A stretch of DNA of 64,000 nt, from the NCBI GenBank assembly GCA_947493695.1, contig CANLSF010000001.1, positions 806,001 to 870,000 of the forward strand, given 5' to 3'. The position numbers and the translations under genes were made by a program. The notes beneath the pieces were generated by a model, which searched no databases, had not been told where the DNA came from, and worked only from the letters and a program-made list of their open reading frames with translations. Positions 8,153-17,111 of this stretch are shown here, in pieces (position 1 is the stretch's first letter; every line of letters starts with the position of its first letter). The DNA comes from an uncultured Kiloniellaceae bacterium. Its GTDB lineage: Bacteria; Pseudomonadota; Alphaproteobacteria; Kiloniellales; Kiloniellaceae.

Positions 8153-8286
8153 GTAAGGTTTACCGACGGTTTTAGGTCCCAAAAACAGGGATAATTAGGT
8201 CTGCTGAACCGGTGCGCGTGATCATGTTTCATAAAAAACAACATGATATGCGTAAACGGAAGCCTCAAAGCCATGTAAAGTTACCC
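8153..8286. repeat. Two GTAA-N2/3-TTACC dyads (candidate activator sites)
   Basis: GTAAGGTTTACC at 8153-8164 and GTAAAGTTACCC at 8275-8286, both the same orientation and both containing GTAA and TTAC half sites. They lie roughly 95 and 215 bases upstream of the predicted start, where enhancer-binding activators of sigma-54 bind. No activator has been assigned. Confidence 0.35.
8221..8247. repeat. Inverted repeat with 8-base arms
   Basis: ATCATGTT (8221-8228) and AACATGAT (8240-8247) around an 11-base A-rich loop. It lies between the two divergent promoter regions. Operator or stem-loop; role unknown. Confidence 0.35.
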
Positions 8287-8389
8287 GACAAGGCCTGAAA
8301 GCCGGATTGAAAAACAACAGCTTTTCAACGCCATCGTCGACTTGGTCTTTTAGCTCGCGGTTCCGGCTCAGCCAGCATAGCATTCGGGC

Positions 8390-9583
8390 ATGATGCTTCT
8401 GTTGCGACCCGCTTTTTGTTGCTGTTCTCTGCGTGTGGTCGCGGTGATTCTTCTGTTTGTGATCACACCGCCACACGTACAATCGGTAGAGGCTTCAGAG
8501 CTGCAGTGGGTGGCCGAACTGCAAACCGGAATTTGGACCGCTGTTCATCGGATGGCGCCCGACGATGCCGTTACATTCAGTCTGCAGAAGCATGGTGGCA
8601 GCGCTTTCGACCCGCGCCGGGGCCGTATTGTTCTTTTTGGCAGCGATACTCATGGCGAAGATTGGAGTAACGCGCCGCGGATATTTGATCTGAGCTCCCT
8701 TTCCTGGCGACGGGCTCACAACGACGATCCCTTGTCCAGCTATAGGGTGACCGAGGCCGGGATTCCGGTGGCTGGTCCTGACGGTGATCACCCCTGGGCC
8801 ATGCACAGCTTTGGCGCTGTCGACTACCATGCCGGCTGGGATGGCGTAGTGGTCAGCAGTCATCCCGCACACATGGAGCCGGGGCGCTTCAGCACCGACC
8901 TGGCTGAGCTGTGGCCTGAGGTTCGCCGGCATCCAACCTGGCTTTTTGATTTGGAGCGGGAGCGATGGCTCCCCCTATCCAGGGCGCAGACATCGTTTTT
9001 CGCCTATGCGACCACCTATGACAGTGACCGGGATGTCATGATCGGCAGTGGATATCCCGGGATATTCGAGCTTTCCAGCCGTGAGTCGAAGTGGCTGAAA
9101 AGGGCTGATGGCAGGGCGATGGGGTATCACAACAACGCGGTTTATGACCCTTATGAAAAAGCACTTGTGGTGTTTGGCCGAAATGGACTTGGCAACGATG
9201 TTCTGGTCTACCGGACGGACGAGGCACAGCTTATTGCCATGCCGACTCTCGGTTCGCGTCCGCCGAAAGATGAGCACGCGCCAATGGCATTCCACCCGGT
9301 TCTCAGGGAAACCTTAGTGATAATTGATCGTTTCGCACCCGGAACATCACGTCAGAACCGGGCTGCAGGTAGGGCCGAGACCTGGGCTTATGACATCAGG
9401 GAAGACAGTTGGCGCAGGATCGCGGACGCGACCCTGCCCTTCGCGTTGGGCATGAATTATCATCTGCACTACGACCCGCAGCGTAACCTTTTGCTGCTCG
9501 TCACAGCGAAACCCAAGGCGCCTTCCGACAAGGGAATGGCGCTACCAGAAGTCTGGGCTCTCAGGTTGGAGGCAGGTTCATAG
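8390..9583 (+). CDS. Secreted Kelch-like beta-propeller protein
   Basis: 397 residues. An N-terminal signal peptide (LRVVAVILLFVI, cleavage after about residue 35) and repeated propeller-like blades: GRIVLFGS, RIFDLSSLSWRR, TWLFDLERERWLPL, DVMIGSGYPGIFELS, KALVVFGRNGLGND, ETWAYDIREDSWRR and EVWALRLE. These aromatic/DxxxxxW blade ends are typical of Kelch propellers. No catalytic residues are recognised; an adhesion or binding role in the periplasm or at the surface is inferred only from the fold. The ribosome site is weak. It is divergent from the PEP-CTERM gene. Confidence 0.75.
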   Translation: MMLLLRPAFCCCSLRVVAVILLFVITPPHVQSVEASELQWVAELQTGIWTAVHRMAPDDAVTFSLQKHGGSAFDPRRGRIVLFGSDTHGEDWSNAPRIFDLSSLSWRRAHNDDPLSSYRVTEAGIPVAGPDGDHPWAMHSFGAVDYHAGWDGVVVSSHPAHMEPGRFSTDLAELWPEVRRHPTWLFDLERERWLPLSRAQTSFFAYATTYDSDRDVMIGSGYPGIFELSSRESKWLKRADGRAMGYHNNAVYDPYEKALVVFGRNGLGNDVLVYRTDEAQLIAMPTLGSRPPKDEHAPMAFHPVLRETLVIIDRFAPGTSRQNRAAGRAETWAYDIREDSWRRIADATLPFALGMNYHLHYDPQRNLLLLVTAKPKAPSDKGMALPEVWALRLEAGS

Positions 9584-9629
9584 ACCGGATCATGTTCCGC
9601 TTGGGCATCCAGACCTATAGATGCTCACG

Positions 9630-11303
9630 CTAGGCCTTTGCGTCCACGGCGGATTTGGCCGCGTCGGGCTTGCCCTCAGGTGAGGGCGGCGCGGTCTCTT
9701 CACGATAGAGGTCTGCATAGTCAACCACGATACCGTAGTGCGGATCCTCGATGACGTTGACCTCGACCAGGCTATCGGCCTTACGCAGGAGGTGTGTACA
9801 GTCCGAACTCAAATGCTTCAGGTGCAGGCGTTTGCCGTAGTTGGTGTAACGCTCTGCAAGGCTGTCGATGGCTTGAAGGCCGGAATGGTCCCAGACGCGT
9901 GACTCTTTGAAGTCGACCACAACGTCGTCGCTGTCGTTCTTGGGGTCGAAAAGGTCCCGAAAGCTGGTGATCGAACCGAAAAACAGCGGCCCTGAGAGCT
10001 CATATACCTTGGTAGACTCGTCCGACTGATAGCTGTGGGCAGTGATGCGCTTCGCACTCTTCCAGGAAAACACCAGGGCGGACACGATCACGCCGACGAT
10101 CACGGCAATCGCCAGGTCGGTTATGACTGTCACACCGGAAACCAGCACCAGGACAAAGGCGTCCGCGCGCGGAATCTTGCCGATGATCTGGAAGCTCGTC
10201 CATTCGAAGGTGCCGATGACGACCATGAACATCACACCGACCAGCGCGGCCAGGGGAATCATTTCAATCAGCGACGATCCGTACAGGATGAAAAAGAGCA
10301 GGAATCCGGCTGCGGCAATCCCTGAAAGCCGACTGCGGCCACCGGATTTGATGTTGATCATGCTCTGACCGATCATCGCGCAGCCACCCATACCACCGAA
10401 GAGGCCGGTGACCGTATTGGCAACACCCTGTCCGATACATTCCTGACTGGCGCGACCCCGGGTTTCGGTCATTTCGTCGACCAGAGTGAGGGTCAGCAGC
10501 GATTCGATCAGTCCGATTGCCGCCAGGATCAGCGCGTAGGGGAAAATGATCTGCAGTGTCTCGAGGTTCAGAGGCACCAGCGGCAGGTGAAAGCTGGGCA
10601 GGTTGCCCGAGATGCTCGTCATGTCGCCAACGGTTCTGGTGTCGAAACCGAGAAGCAGCGCCATGCCGGTGACCGCGAGAATGGCGGCCAGCGGCGCAGG
10701 AACAGCCTTTGTGATCCTTGGCAGGAAGTGAATGATGGCCATGGCGAGAGCCACCAGACCCAGCATGACCGCCAGCGGTTCACCCTGCATCCATTGAAGG
10801 GCGCCATCCGGGCCCTCGATCTTGAACTGCGACAGTTGCGCCAGGAAGATCACGATCGCCAGACCATTGACGAAGCCCAGCATCACCGGGTGTGGCACCA
10901 TCCGGATGAACTTGCCCAGTTTCAGCACGCCTGCCGTTATCTGCAGAATTCCCATCAGCACGACCGTGGCGAAGAGGTATTCCACCCCATGATCTGCGAC
11001 GAGAGACACCATCACAACGGCCAGGGCGCCGGTCGCGCCGGAGATCATTCCGGGCCGGCCGCCAATCACAGCTGTAATCAGACCGACCATAAATGCCGCA
11101 TAAAGCCCTGACAGCGGATGCACACCAGCAACGAAGGCGAAGGCAACGGCTTCGGGAACCAATGCCAGAGCGACCGTCAAACCGGAGAGAATCTCGATTC
11201 TTGGCGAGGCGGGGAGCAGCTTTTGGAGGGCTGGAGACAAGGTGAAGTCCTGCAGTCTGGTCAAAATAATGCGCCGCAAAAAAATGCTGCAGCGCACAAA
11301 CAC
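9630..11303 (-). CDS. SulP family inorganic anion transporter with STAS domain
   Basis: 557 residues. An N-terminal membrane domain with 10 to 14 segments carries the SulP signature region ([19 protein letters not shown] and [12 protein letters not shown]), and the C-terminal part (about 430-520) is a STAS domain with [20 protein letters not shown]. Members move sulfate, bicarbonate or other anions, usually with sodium or protons; this sequence looks closest to bicarbonate/sulfate-type bacterial members, but the substrate is not determinable. The start is uncertain: the first in-frame candidate is a GTG at 11303 without a clear ribosome site. Confidence 0.92.
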   Translation of the reverse strand: MFVRCSIFLRRIILTRLQDFTLSPALQKLLPASPRIEILSGLTVALALVPEAVAFAFVAGVHPLSGLYAAFMVGLITAVIGGRPGMISGATGALAVVMVSLVADHGVEYLFATVVLMGILQITAGVLKLGKFIRMVPHPVMLGFVNGLAIVIFLAQLSQFKIEGPDGALQWMQGEPLAVMLGLVALAMAIIHFLPRITKAVPAPLAAILAVTGMALLLGFDTRTVGDMTSISGNLPSFHLPLVPLNLETLQIIFPYALILAAIGLIESLLTLTLVDEMTETRGRASQECIGQGVANTVTGLFGGMGGCAMIGQSMINIKSGGRSRLSGIAAAGFLLFFILYGSSLIEMIPLAALVGVMFMVVIGTFEWTSFQIIGKIPRADAFVLVLVSGVTVITDLAIAVIVGVIVSALVFSWKSAKRITAHSYQSDESTKVYELSGPLFFGSITSFRDLFDPKNDSDDVVVDFKESRVWDHSGLQAIDSLAERYTNYGKRLHLKHLSSDCTHLLRKADSLVEVNVIEDPHYGIVVDYADLYREETAPPSPEGKPDAAKSAVDAKA

Positions 11304-11506
11304 ATTAGCAGGCTTCGGGCGAAGGGGGAACCACTTAATCGGTGAATGGCTTCATAAGCCCATGCAAAATACGCAGATCTCGTTAAGAAACGTAAAAGAT
11401 CTGTCGAATTTTCAGTACAAGACCCTGATGCTGCAATGCAAAATCCGCTAATGGCTTTTATGGCAGTAAGCAGTGCCTGAGGATTACGGGGCCGGGCGCG
11501 GCGGTA

Positions 11507-12463
11507 TTACTTGCCGTGAACTTCGCCGTAACGTGCTTCGATTGCATCCCAGATCTCGGCTTCCAGACAGACTTCGTCGTAACGGTCGATTTCTTGTAAG
11601 CCAGTCGGAGAGGTCACGTTGATCTCTGTCATCACGTCGCCGATGACGTCGATGCCGACGAAGATCATGCCCTTTTCCTTAAGGGTTGGGCCGATCGCCT
11701 CGCAGATTTCCAGATCCCGTGCTGTGAGGCCGGATTTGTCCGGTCGTCCACCCACATGCATGTTGGAACGGGCCTCACCTTCGGCCGGAACCCGGTTCAG
11801 GGCGCCCGCCGGACGTCCGTCGATCAGAATGATCCGTTTGTCTCCTTCCCGCACCGCGGGCAGGTACTGCTGTATGATGATCGGCTCGCGGTAGAGCTCG
11901 GTGAAGATTTCCAGCAGTGAATTGAGGTTTTCGTCGCCGGGCTTGATGTGAAAGACCCCTACTCCGCCGTTTCCGAACAGCGGCTTGACGATGATGTCTT
12001 TGAACTCATCGCGGAAGGCGGTGATTTCTTCACGATCGCAGGTGATGAGGGTGGGTGGCATCAGGTCCGGAAAATGCGTAACGAAGAGCTTTTCCGGGGC
12101 GTTGCGGACCTCCATCGGGTCGTTCACCACCAGTGTTTTCGGGTGAATGTGCTCCAGCAGATGGGTTGCGGTGATATAGGACATGTCGAAAGGCGGGTCC
12201 TGCCGCATCAGGATGACGTCCAGGGTCGAAAGGTCTATCACTTCGCTTGCGCCCAGCTCCGCATGGGCGCCACGCTGTCGGGCAAAGCGGAGAGGCCGGC
12301 AACGGGCTGTGACCTTGCCGTCGCGCAGTGAGAGATCCTGCGGCTGGTAATGAAAAAGACTATGGCCGCGGCGTTGCGCCTCCAGGCCCAGTACAAAGCT
12401 GCTGTCCCCATCGATATCTATGGTTTCGACCGGGTCCATCTGGATTGCGACCGCTAGGCTCAT
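11507..12463 (-). CDS. gshB: Glutathione synthetase
   Basis: 318 residues, usual length. It joins gamma-glutamylcysteine and glycine with ATP in the cytoplasm. N-terminal [20 protein letters not shown] is the typical GshB opening; [23 protein letters not shown] (the ATP-grasp glycine loop) and [21 protein letters not shown] are all characteristic. A GGAG ribosome site lies upstream. It ends a run of minus-strand genes (rsmI, yraN, BON protein, SirB1-like protein, gshB), an order seen in many alphaproteobacteria. Confidence 0.96.
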   Translation of the reverse strand: MSLAVAIQMDPVETIDIDGDSSFVLGLEAQRRGHSLFHYQPQDLSLRDGKVTARCRPLRFARQRGAHAELGASEVIDLSTLDVILMRQDPPFDMSYITATHLLEHIHPKTLVVNDPMEVRNAPEKLFVTHFPDLMPPTLITCDREEITAFRDEFKDIIVKPLFGNGGVGVFHIKPGDENLNSLLEIFTELYREPIIIQQYLPAVREGDKRIILIDGRPAGALNRVPAEGEARSNMHVGGRPDKSGLTARDLEICEAIGPTLKEKGMIFVGIDVIGDVMTEINVTSPTGLQEIDRYDEVCLEAEIWDAIEARYGEVHGK

Positions 12464-12639
12464 ATTTCCGCTCCGCTCTCAGAGCCAGTCCGTCCGCAAG
12501 GGAGTGGGACAAACCAGCCTCTGTCGTTAATTCAGGTTAGAGAAGTCAGTGTGGATCCCTTGGAAACCAGGATCCGGATGGCTGTACAGCGGAATAACCC
12601 GGCTTGGAAGCCAGCTCAAGCGCCGAACGTTACCTTGCA

Positions 12640-13494
12640 CTAATTGAGGTTGCTCTTGATCTGTTGCAACAGGCTGGCGGCTTCATGTCGTGCATCGGGG
12701 CTCTCACAGAGGGAAAGATACTGTTCCAGCGACAGGATTGCGGCCCTCAAGTTGTCCTGACCGGCGTGCAGAATGCCTGCTTCGCGCCAGAGACTGGCTT
12801 CCGATGGCGCAAACATCAGCATGGTCTCTACGACTTCAAGGGCCTCGCTGACCTCCTGGGCGCGTAAAAGCCGGATTTTGATGTTGTCCTGCAGGCGCTT
12901 GAGAATCATGCGATTGCTCACAGGTCTGTAGTGCTCCGACCGCAGCTCGGCTTCCGGGCCGCCGAGGGCTTTCAGCATTGCCCGCAGGTCCGCTGTGCTG
13001 AGTTGATTGCCGCCGTGGAAGGGATCGATAATCCGCCGATCGTCTTTCGCGTCCATGCGCAGCAGAAAATGACCCGGGAAGTTCAACCCCTGAATATTCC
13101 AACCCTGAGCGCGGGCGCAGTGCAGATAGAGAATACCGAGTGCCACGGGCAAACCTCTTTGCCGATCGATGACGCGCATCAGATTGGCATTCTGCAGATC
13201 GTCGTAATTGAGGCTGTCACCCTGATAAGCATGACGTTCGAAGATCACGGTGTTTATTGCGGCGATCTGGGCGGTGATATCGCCCTCAACCTCGTTCGCA
13301 GCAAATTCTTCTGCGGTATCGTGGGCGAGAAGCTCCAAATGATGCTGATAGCGATCAAGTGAGACCTGAGGTCTGTCGAGTGCCGCGAGCCATAGCGCCG
13401 CCTCCGCAAGGTCGATGTCTTCGTCGCTCTGCCCGCCAATGCGCCGCAGATTGGCTTCGACTTCCTTTCGACCACTTGCGGTGGACCAGCTCAT
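12640..13494 (-). CDS. SirB1 family transglutaminase-like/TPR protein
   Basis: 284 residues. The central region with LMRVIDRQRGLPVALGILYLHCARAQGW and the NFPGHFLLR segment is the SirB1/transglutaminase-like domain, here with a Cys (YLHCA) and His (PGHF) in suitable order. The C-terminal 80 residues form TPR-like helices (ALEVVETMLMFAPSEASLWREAG). The molecular role of the family is not settled. It is co-oriented between the BON lipoprotein and gshB. Confidence 0.85.
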   Translation of the reverse strand: MSWSTASGRKEVEANLRRIGGQSDEDIDLAEAALWLAALDRPQVSLDRYQHHLELLAHDTAEEFAANEVEGDITAQIAAINTVIFERHAYQGDSLNYDDLQNANLMRVIDRQRGLPVALGILYLHCARAQGWNIQGLNFPGHFLLRMDAKDDRRIIDPFHGGNQLSTADLRAMLKALGGPEAELRSEHYRPVSNRMILKRLQDNIKIRLLRAQEVSEALEVVETMLMFAPSEASLWREAGILHAGQDNLRAAILSLEQYLSLCESPDARHEAASLLQQIKSNLN

Positions 13495-13551
13495 GGCCGT
13501 TGTGACCTCGTAATCTCAACATACGTCAGGCGTTACATCGCAGTGCACAAA

Positions 13552-14199
13552 TCAGGATCTGCGCGCGGGATCATCCTTCAAACGAACATAGCTTACCACT
13601 CTGCGGACATACGCGATGTCCTTGGCGTGTCCGATTACGCGCGTCAGTTCGGCCTGATTCTGTGCGATGCCCATCAGATACAGCGTCTTGTTCACGGATT
13701 CGACCGAATAATTGATTGAGGTCACACCGCTGTCGACAAGCAGGGTTCCCTTCAGTTCGGTCTCGATCCAAATATCTCGCGCGACGTCCCCAAGCGAAGA
13801 TTCGTCGGTGACTTCAATCTCGTTGATGACCTCGCGGACCCCGACGCCCTGCCAGGCGAGGCGCACTGCGGTCAGTTCGGTTTCCGGCTTTTCGACGGCT
13901 CCGGTCAGCAACACGCGGCCTTCCTGAACCTGAAGGTTTATGTCCGTGAAGAGGGATTCGCTTTCCTGAAGAAAGAGGTGGTTGATGTCCAGCCTGGTCT
14001 CGGTGTCCTGCAGAGCGCCTTGAAAACCACGTTCCTGGGAAGCCGCTGTTGCCGCTGTGGCGCCGACACCGATTGCGACACCGGTCGGTGTACAGCCCGC
14101 GAGGCCGAGAATACCGACGCATGCAGCGCCAAATGCGAGCGCAGGAATCTTGTACGCCTGTCGAGACTTGGATTTTCTTTTCTGGATCATATTTTCCAT
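13552..14199 (-). CDS. BON-domain lipoprotein (DolP/OsmY-like)
   Basis: 215 residues. Lipobox LGLAGC with Cys36, preceded by a hydrophobic stretch, then two BON domains, at about 65-130 and 140-205 (VLLTGAVEKPETE and LYLMGIAQNQAEL are the conserved beta-hairpin cores). Dual-BON lipoproteins such as DolP sit on the outer membrane and maintain its integrity. The start could instead be the ATG at 14190, which has a better ribosome site (GGAAAAT). It follows yraN on the minus strand, as in gammaproteobacterial yraN-dolP neighbourhoods. Confidence 0.85.
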   Translation of the reverse strand: MENMIQKRKSKSRQAYKIPALAFGAACVGILGLAGCTPTGVAIGVGATAATAASQERGFQGALQDTETRLDINHLFLQESESLFTDINLQVQEGRVLLTGAVEKPETELTAVRLAWQGVGVREVINEIEVTDESSLGDVARDIWIETELKGTLLVDSGVTSINYSVESVNKTLYLMGIAQNQAELTRVIGHAKDIAYVRRVVSYVRLKDDPARRS

Positions 14200-14241
14200 C
14201 GCCGAGGTTGATCTCCCACCAATCAGGGATATCGCTTTAAC

Positions 14242-14613
14242 TTAGTCACTCGATTCCCTCCATGCATCACGAATGTGCCTCGGTGGGCTTTTCGGGGCGA
14301 TCAGAATGGCATCGAAACGGCAGTCACATGCGGACAGCCTTGCATGACGCTGCAGGAAAATCGCAGCCGCGCGCTGAATGCGCTGCTTTTGACGCGGAGC
14401 GATTGCGGCTTGCGCGAGATCCAGGCTCGACCTCGCCTTTACCTCAACAAAAACAAGCAGTTTGCCGCGCCGTGCGATGAGGTCAATCTCTCCGGCCGCT
14501 GTCCGGTAGCTTCTCTCGAGAATCCGATAGCCCTGCAAAAGCAGCCAGAAGGAAGCGAGCCTCTCAGCCCACCGCCCTCTGTGGTAGGCTTTCTGGCGGG
14601 CCTTGCCGTTCAT
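14242..14613 (-). CDS. yraN: YraN/UPF0102 family nuclease-like protein
   Basis: 123 residues, the usual size. The restriction-endonuclease-like core is seen as GEIDLIARRGKLLVFVEVKARSS, with the E-x-D and E-V-K residues of the PD-(D/E)xK fold. Cellular role not established. It lies 43 bases after rsmI on the same strand, the usual rsmI-yraN pairing. Confidence 0.93.
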   Translation of the reverse strand: MNGKARQKAYHRGRWAERLASFWLLLQGYRILERSYRTAAGEIDLIARRGKLLVFVEVKARSSLDLAQAAIAPRQKQRIQRAAAIFLQRHARLSACDCRFDAILIAPKSPPRHIRDAWRESSD

Positions 14614-14656
14614 ACGTGCTTTTGGGAGGCGTGTGGCATCGGCTGGTGCGGCGGCC

Positions 14657-15682
14657 TCAAGTTTTTTCCGAGGTCAGGTCGAGGGCCCGGCTGTAAACCT
14701 GGCGTTTGGGGAGCGCTGTTTTAAGAACGACTTCTGCGACGGCATCACGGAGCGTCTGGGTCTCAAGAGCAGTTGTCAGCAGACTATCCAGATCGATTTC
14801 CTGGTTCTTCGCATCCGCATCTGCACCGCCGATGATAACGACGGCCTCGCCTTTCGGTGCCCCGTTTTCCTTATAGTAAGTGACCAGTTCGCTCAGGCTG
14901 CCACGGCGCAGTTCTTCGAACATCTTTGTCAATTCGCGCGCGACCGCTGCAGGGCGATCGCCCAAGGCCTTTTGCGCGTCGTTCAGCATATCTCCCAAGC
15001 GCCTTGGGGATTCATAAAAGATCAGACTTGCGGGAATCTCCGCCAGTTCGCTCAGGGCTGTGAGACGTGCCGCAGACTTGGACGGCAGAAAACCGTGAAA
15101 CATGAAGCGGTCACTTGGCAAGCCCGAGAGCACCAGCGCGCAGAGGGCAGCAGAAGCACCGGGAAGCGTCGTGACTTCCTGGTTGGCCTCGATTACGGCC
15201 GTCACCAGCTTATAGCCGGGGTCCGATATCAGGGGCGTGCCAGCGTCGGACACCAACGCCACAGCCTCGCCACATTTTAGCCGTTCGATGATCTTCGGAC
15301 GCACGCGCTCTGCGTTGTGTTCGTGGTAGCTGATCAAGGGTGTGTCGATCCCGTAGGCCTGGGTCAGGCGACGGGTGACCCGTGAGTCCTCGCACGCGAT
15401 GACATCGGCCGCGGCCAATACGTCGCGGGCGCGGAATGTCAGGTCGCCAAGATTGCCGATCGGAGTTGCGACGAGATAGAGGCCGGCCTTGAGATGTGTG
15501 GTGCTTTTGGGCCTGATCTCTGTTTGAGGTTGTGAGGTTTCTGCTGTGCTGATCGCACTGCGAGTATCTTCTGCAGCCGAAGGCGCTGTTTTGGCCGTAT
15601 TCCGGGGTGTACTTCGTGCGGCGGCGCCGCTAGGCTCGTTCCGCCCCGAGTAAGATGGATTTGAGCGTGACGTTTTTGACAT
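14657..15682 (-). CDS. rsmI: 16S rRNA (cytidine-1402-2'-O)-methyltransferase
   Basis: Tetrapyrrole-methylase fold enzyme that 2'-O-methylates C1402 of 16S rRNA in the ribosomal P site. Core motifs: GLYLVATPIGNLGDLTFRA, ACEDSRVT, LVSDAGTPLISDPG and FYESPRR. The conserved domain begins about 65 residues after the chosen ATG (15682). The extension is Ser, Thr and Pro rich and low complexity; no ATG, GTG or TTG lies between it and the domain, so the start must be at 15682 or farther upstream (15757, 15784). That makes its 5' end overlap the divergent lppC gene. Confidence 0.92.
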   Translation of the reverse strand: MSKTSRSNPSYSGRNEPSGAAARSTPRNTAKTAPSAAEDTRSAISTAETSQPQTEIRPKSTTHLKAGLYLVATPIGNLGDLTFRARDVLAAADVIACEDSRVTRRLTQAYGIDTPLISYHEHNAERVRPKIIERLKCGEAVALVSDAGTPLISDPGYKLVTAVIEANQEVTTLPGASAALCALVLSGLPSDRFMFHGFLPSKSAARLTALSELAEIPASLIFYESPRRLGDMLNDAQKALGDRPAAVARELTKMFEELRRGSLSELVTYYKENGAPKGEAVVIIGGADADAKNQEIDLDSLLTTALETQTLRDAVAEVVLKTALPKRQVYSRALDLTSEKT

Positions 15683-17085
15683 TATCACCGCGCTGCTGCG
15701 CCAACCCGGGGACTGAGCGCCAATCGCTCGGCTTGGGTTTGGCTGTCGCACTGTCATTGTTTTTGCTGACAGGTTGCTCGTCAAGCAACCTAGACAATAG
15801 ATCCCAGGATACGCAAGCTGCGCCCGAAGCGACGAAGCCCGCCCCTGAGGGTGATTCGGCGATCACGGACTGGACCGAGCGCCAGTCTCAGTTCGAGAAT
15901 GGGGTTGTGCAAGGCGAAGTCGTGTCTGCAGATGACGATTCGGTCAAGGTTGCCATGCTGCTGCCCTTAAGCGGTCAGCACGCGCAGGTCGGCCAGGCCC
16001 TGTTGAATGCCTCCCAGGTCGCACTCTTTGATCTTGCCGGCGAAAACTTCAAACTGGTGGTCGAAGATACCGCGGGCACGCCTGCGGGGGCTGCGACCGC
16101 TGCGCAGGCCGCTATTTCTCAAGGGGCTGACCTGATTATTGGACCTCTGTTTTCCACCTCTGTCGAAGCGGTCAAACCCGTGGCTCAGGCCGCGGACGTG
16201 AAGGTCCTGGCTTTCTCGAGCAATCGCGAAGTTGGGGGTGACGGCGTCTACGTCATGGGGCTTGCGCCGCATCTTCAGGTCGAGCGGATCGTGGCGTATG
16301 CGTCTGCACAGGGTCTGAGCCAATTTGGAATTCTGGCGCCGCAAACCCCTTACGGCCAGGCTGTTGCAAAGGCAATGCGAGAGGCCGTCGAACGCAACGA
16401 TAGCTTCCTGAGTCGGGTTATTTTTTACAATCCTGCATCACCGGATCTGTCGCCGGAAGTGCGGTCATTGGCGAACTATGAAGGTCGCCAGGCGGCCCTG
16501 AATGCCAGAAAACAGGCGCTTCAGGCTGCCGGTGATGCTGCGTCGAGACGTGCATTGGCGCGGCTGCGCAACATCGAGACGGAAGGTTCGCTTGAGTATG
16601 ACGCGATCCTTCTGGCGGGTACCGCCCAACAAGCTCTGTCGCTGGCGCCCTTGCTGGCCTATTACGATGTGGATCCCAACGTGGTGCGGTTCCTTGGGAC
16701 TGCCCTTTGGGACGGCGCTGATCTGGGAGATGAACCTTCGTTGCAGGGCAGCTGGTTTGCCGCACCCGCGCCGGAGTACTGGAGCGACTTTAAGACCCGC
16801 TATACCGAGACCTATGGTTCTGCACCACCGCGCGTTGCCAGTTTGGCGTACGATGCTACGGCGCTGGCAGCGGTCGTGGCCGCCCAGGCGAAAAGCAGCG
16901 GCATTAAACCGGTTTTCGACGATGTGACCTTCACGCAAGCCAGTGGTTTCGCGGGGATCGACGGCATCTTCCGGTTTTACGCGAACGGTGAGAGCGAGCG
17001 GGGTTTGGCCGTTCTGGCAGTGGAACGCGAAGCCCCGAAAGTGATCGACCCGGCGCCGGGAAGCTTCGAAAATCTCATCAACTAA
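15655..17085 (+). CDS. LppC/LpoA-type penicillin-binding-protein activator lipoprotein
   Basis: 476 residues. A lipoprotein signal ends with LFLLTGC (Cys41). After a disordered linker (about 42-100) comes a type I periplasmic-binding fold: KVAMLLPLSGQHAQVGQALLNAS, then ADLIIGPLFSTSVEAV and QFGILAPQTPYGQAV. In E. coli the LpoA relative activates PBP1A from the outer membrane; alphaproteobacterial members share the fold but the partner is inferred. It is divergent from rsmI, with overlapping 5' ends. Confidence 0.85.
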   Translation: MDLSVTFLTLSPRCCANPGTERQSLGLGLAVALSLFLLTGCSSSNLDNRSQDTQAAPEATKPAPEGDSAITDWTERQSQFENGVVQGEVVSADDDSVKVAMLLPLSGQHAQVGQALLNASQVALFDLAGENFKLVVEDTAGTPAGAATAAQAAISQGADLIIGPLFSTSVEAVKPVAQAADVKVLAFSSNREVGGDGVYVMGLAPHLQVERIVAYASAQGLSQFGILAPQTPYGQAVAKAMREAVERNDSFLSRVIFYNPASPDLSPEVRSLANYEGRQAALNARKQALQAAGDAASRRALARLRNIETEGSLEYDAILLAGTAQQALSLAPLLAYYDVDPNVVRFLGTALWDGADLGDEPSLQGSWFAAPAPEYWSDFKTRYTETYGSAPPRVASLAYDATALAAVVAAQAKSSGIKPVFDDVTFTQASGFAGIDGIFRFYANGESERGLAVLAVEREAPKVIDPAPGSFENLIN

Positions 17086-17111
17086 GCGTCTGAACCGGTG
17101 GCAGGCCTCAA

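Larger units (their letters stand above)
7959..8389. other. 431-base divergent regulatory spacer
   Basis: No gene seen. It carries, for the minus-strand PEP-CTERM gene, a predicted leader with a 7-base inverted repeat (TGTGGGG 8008-8014, CCCCACA 8054-8060), a -24/-12 promoter at 8074-8091, and two GTAA/TTACC dyads at 8153-8164 and 8275-8286. An 8-base inverted repeat lies at 8221-8247. Promoter elements for the plus-strand gene at 8390 are not obvious. Confidence 0.6.
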
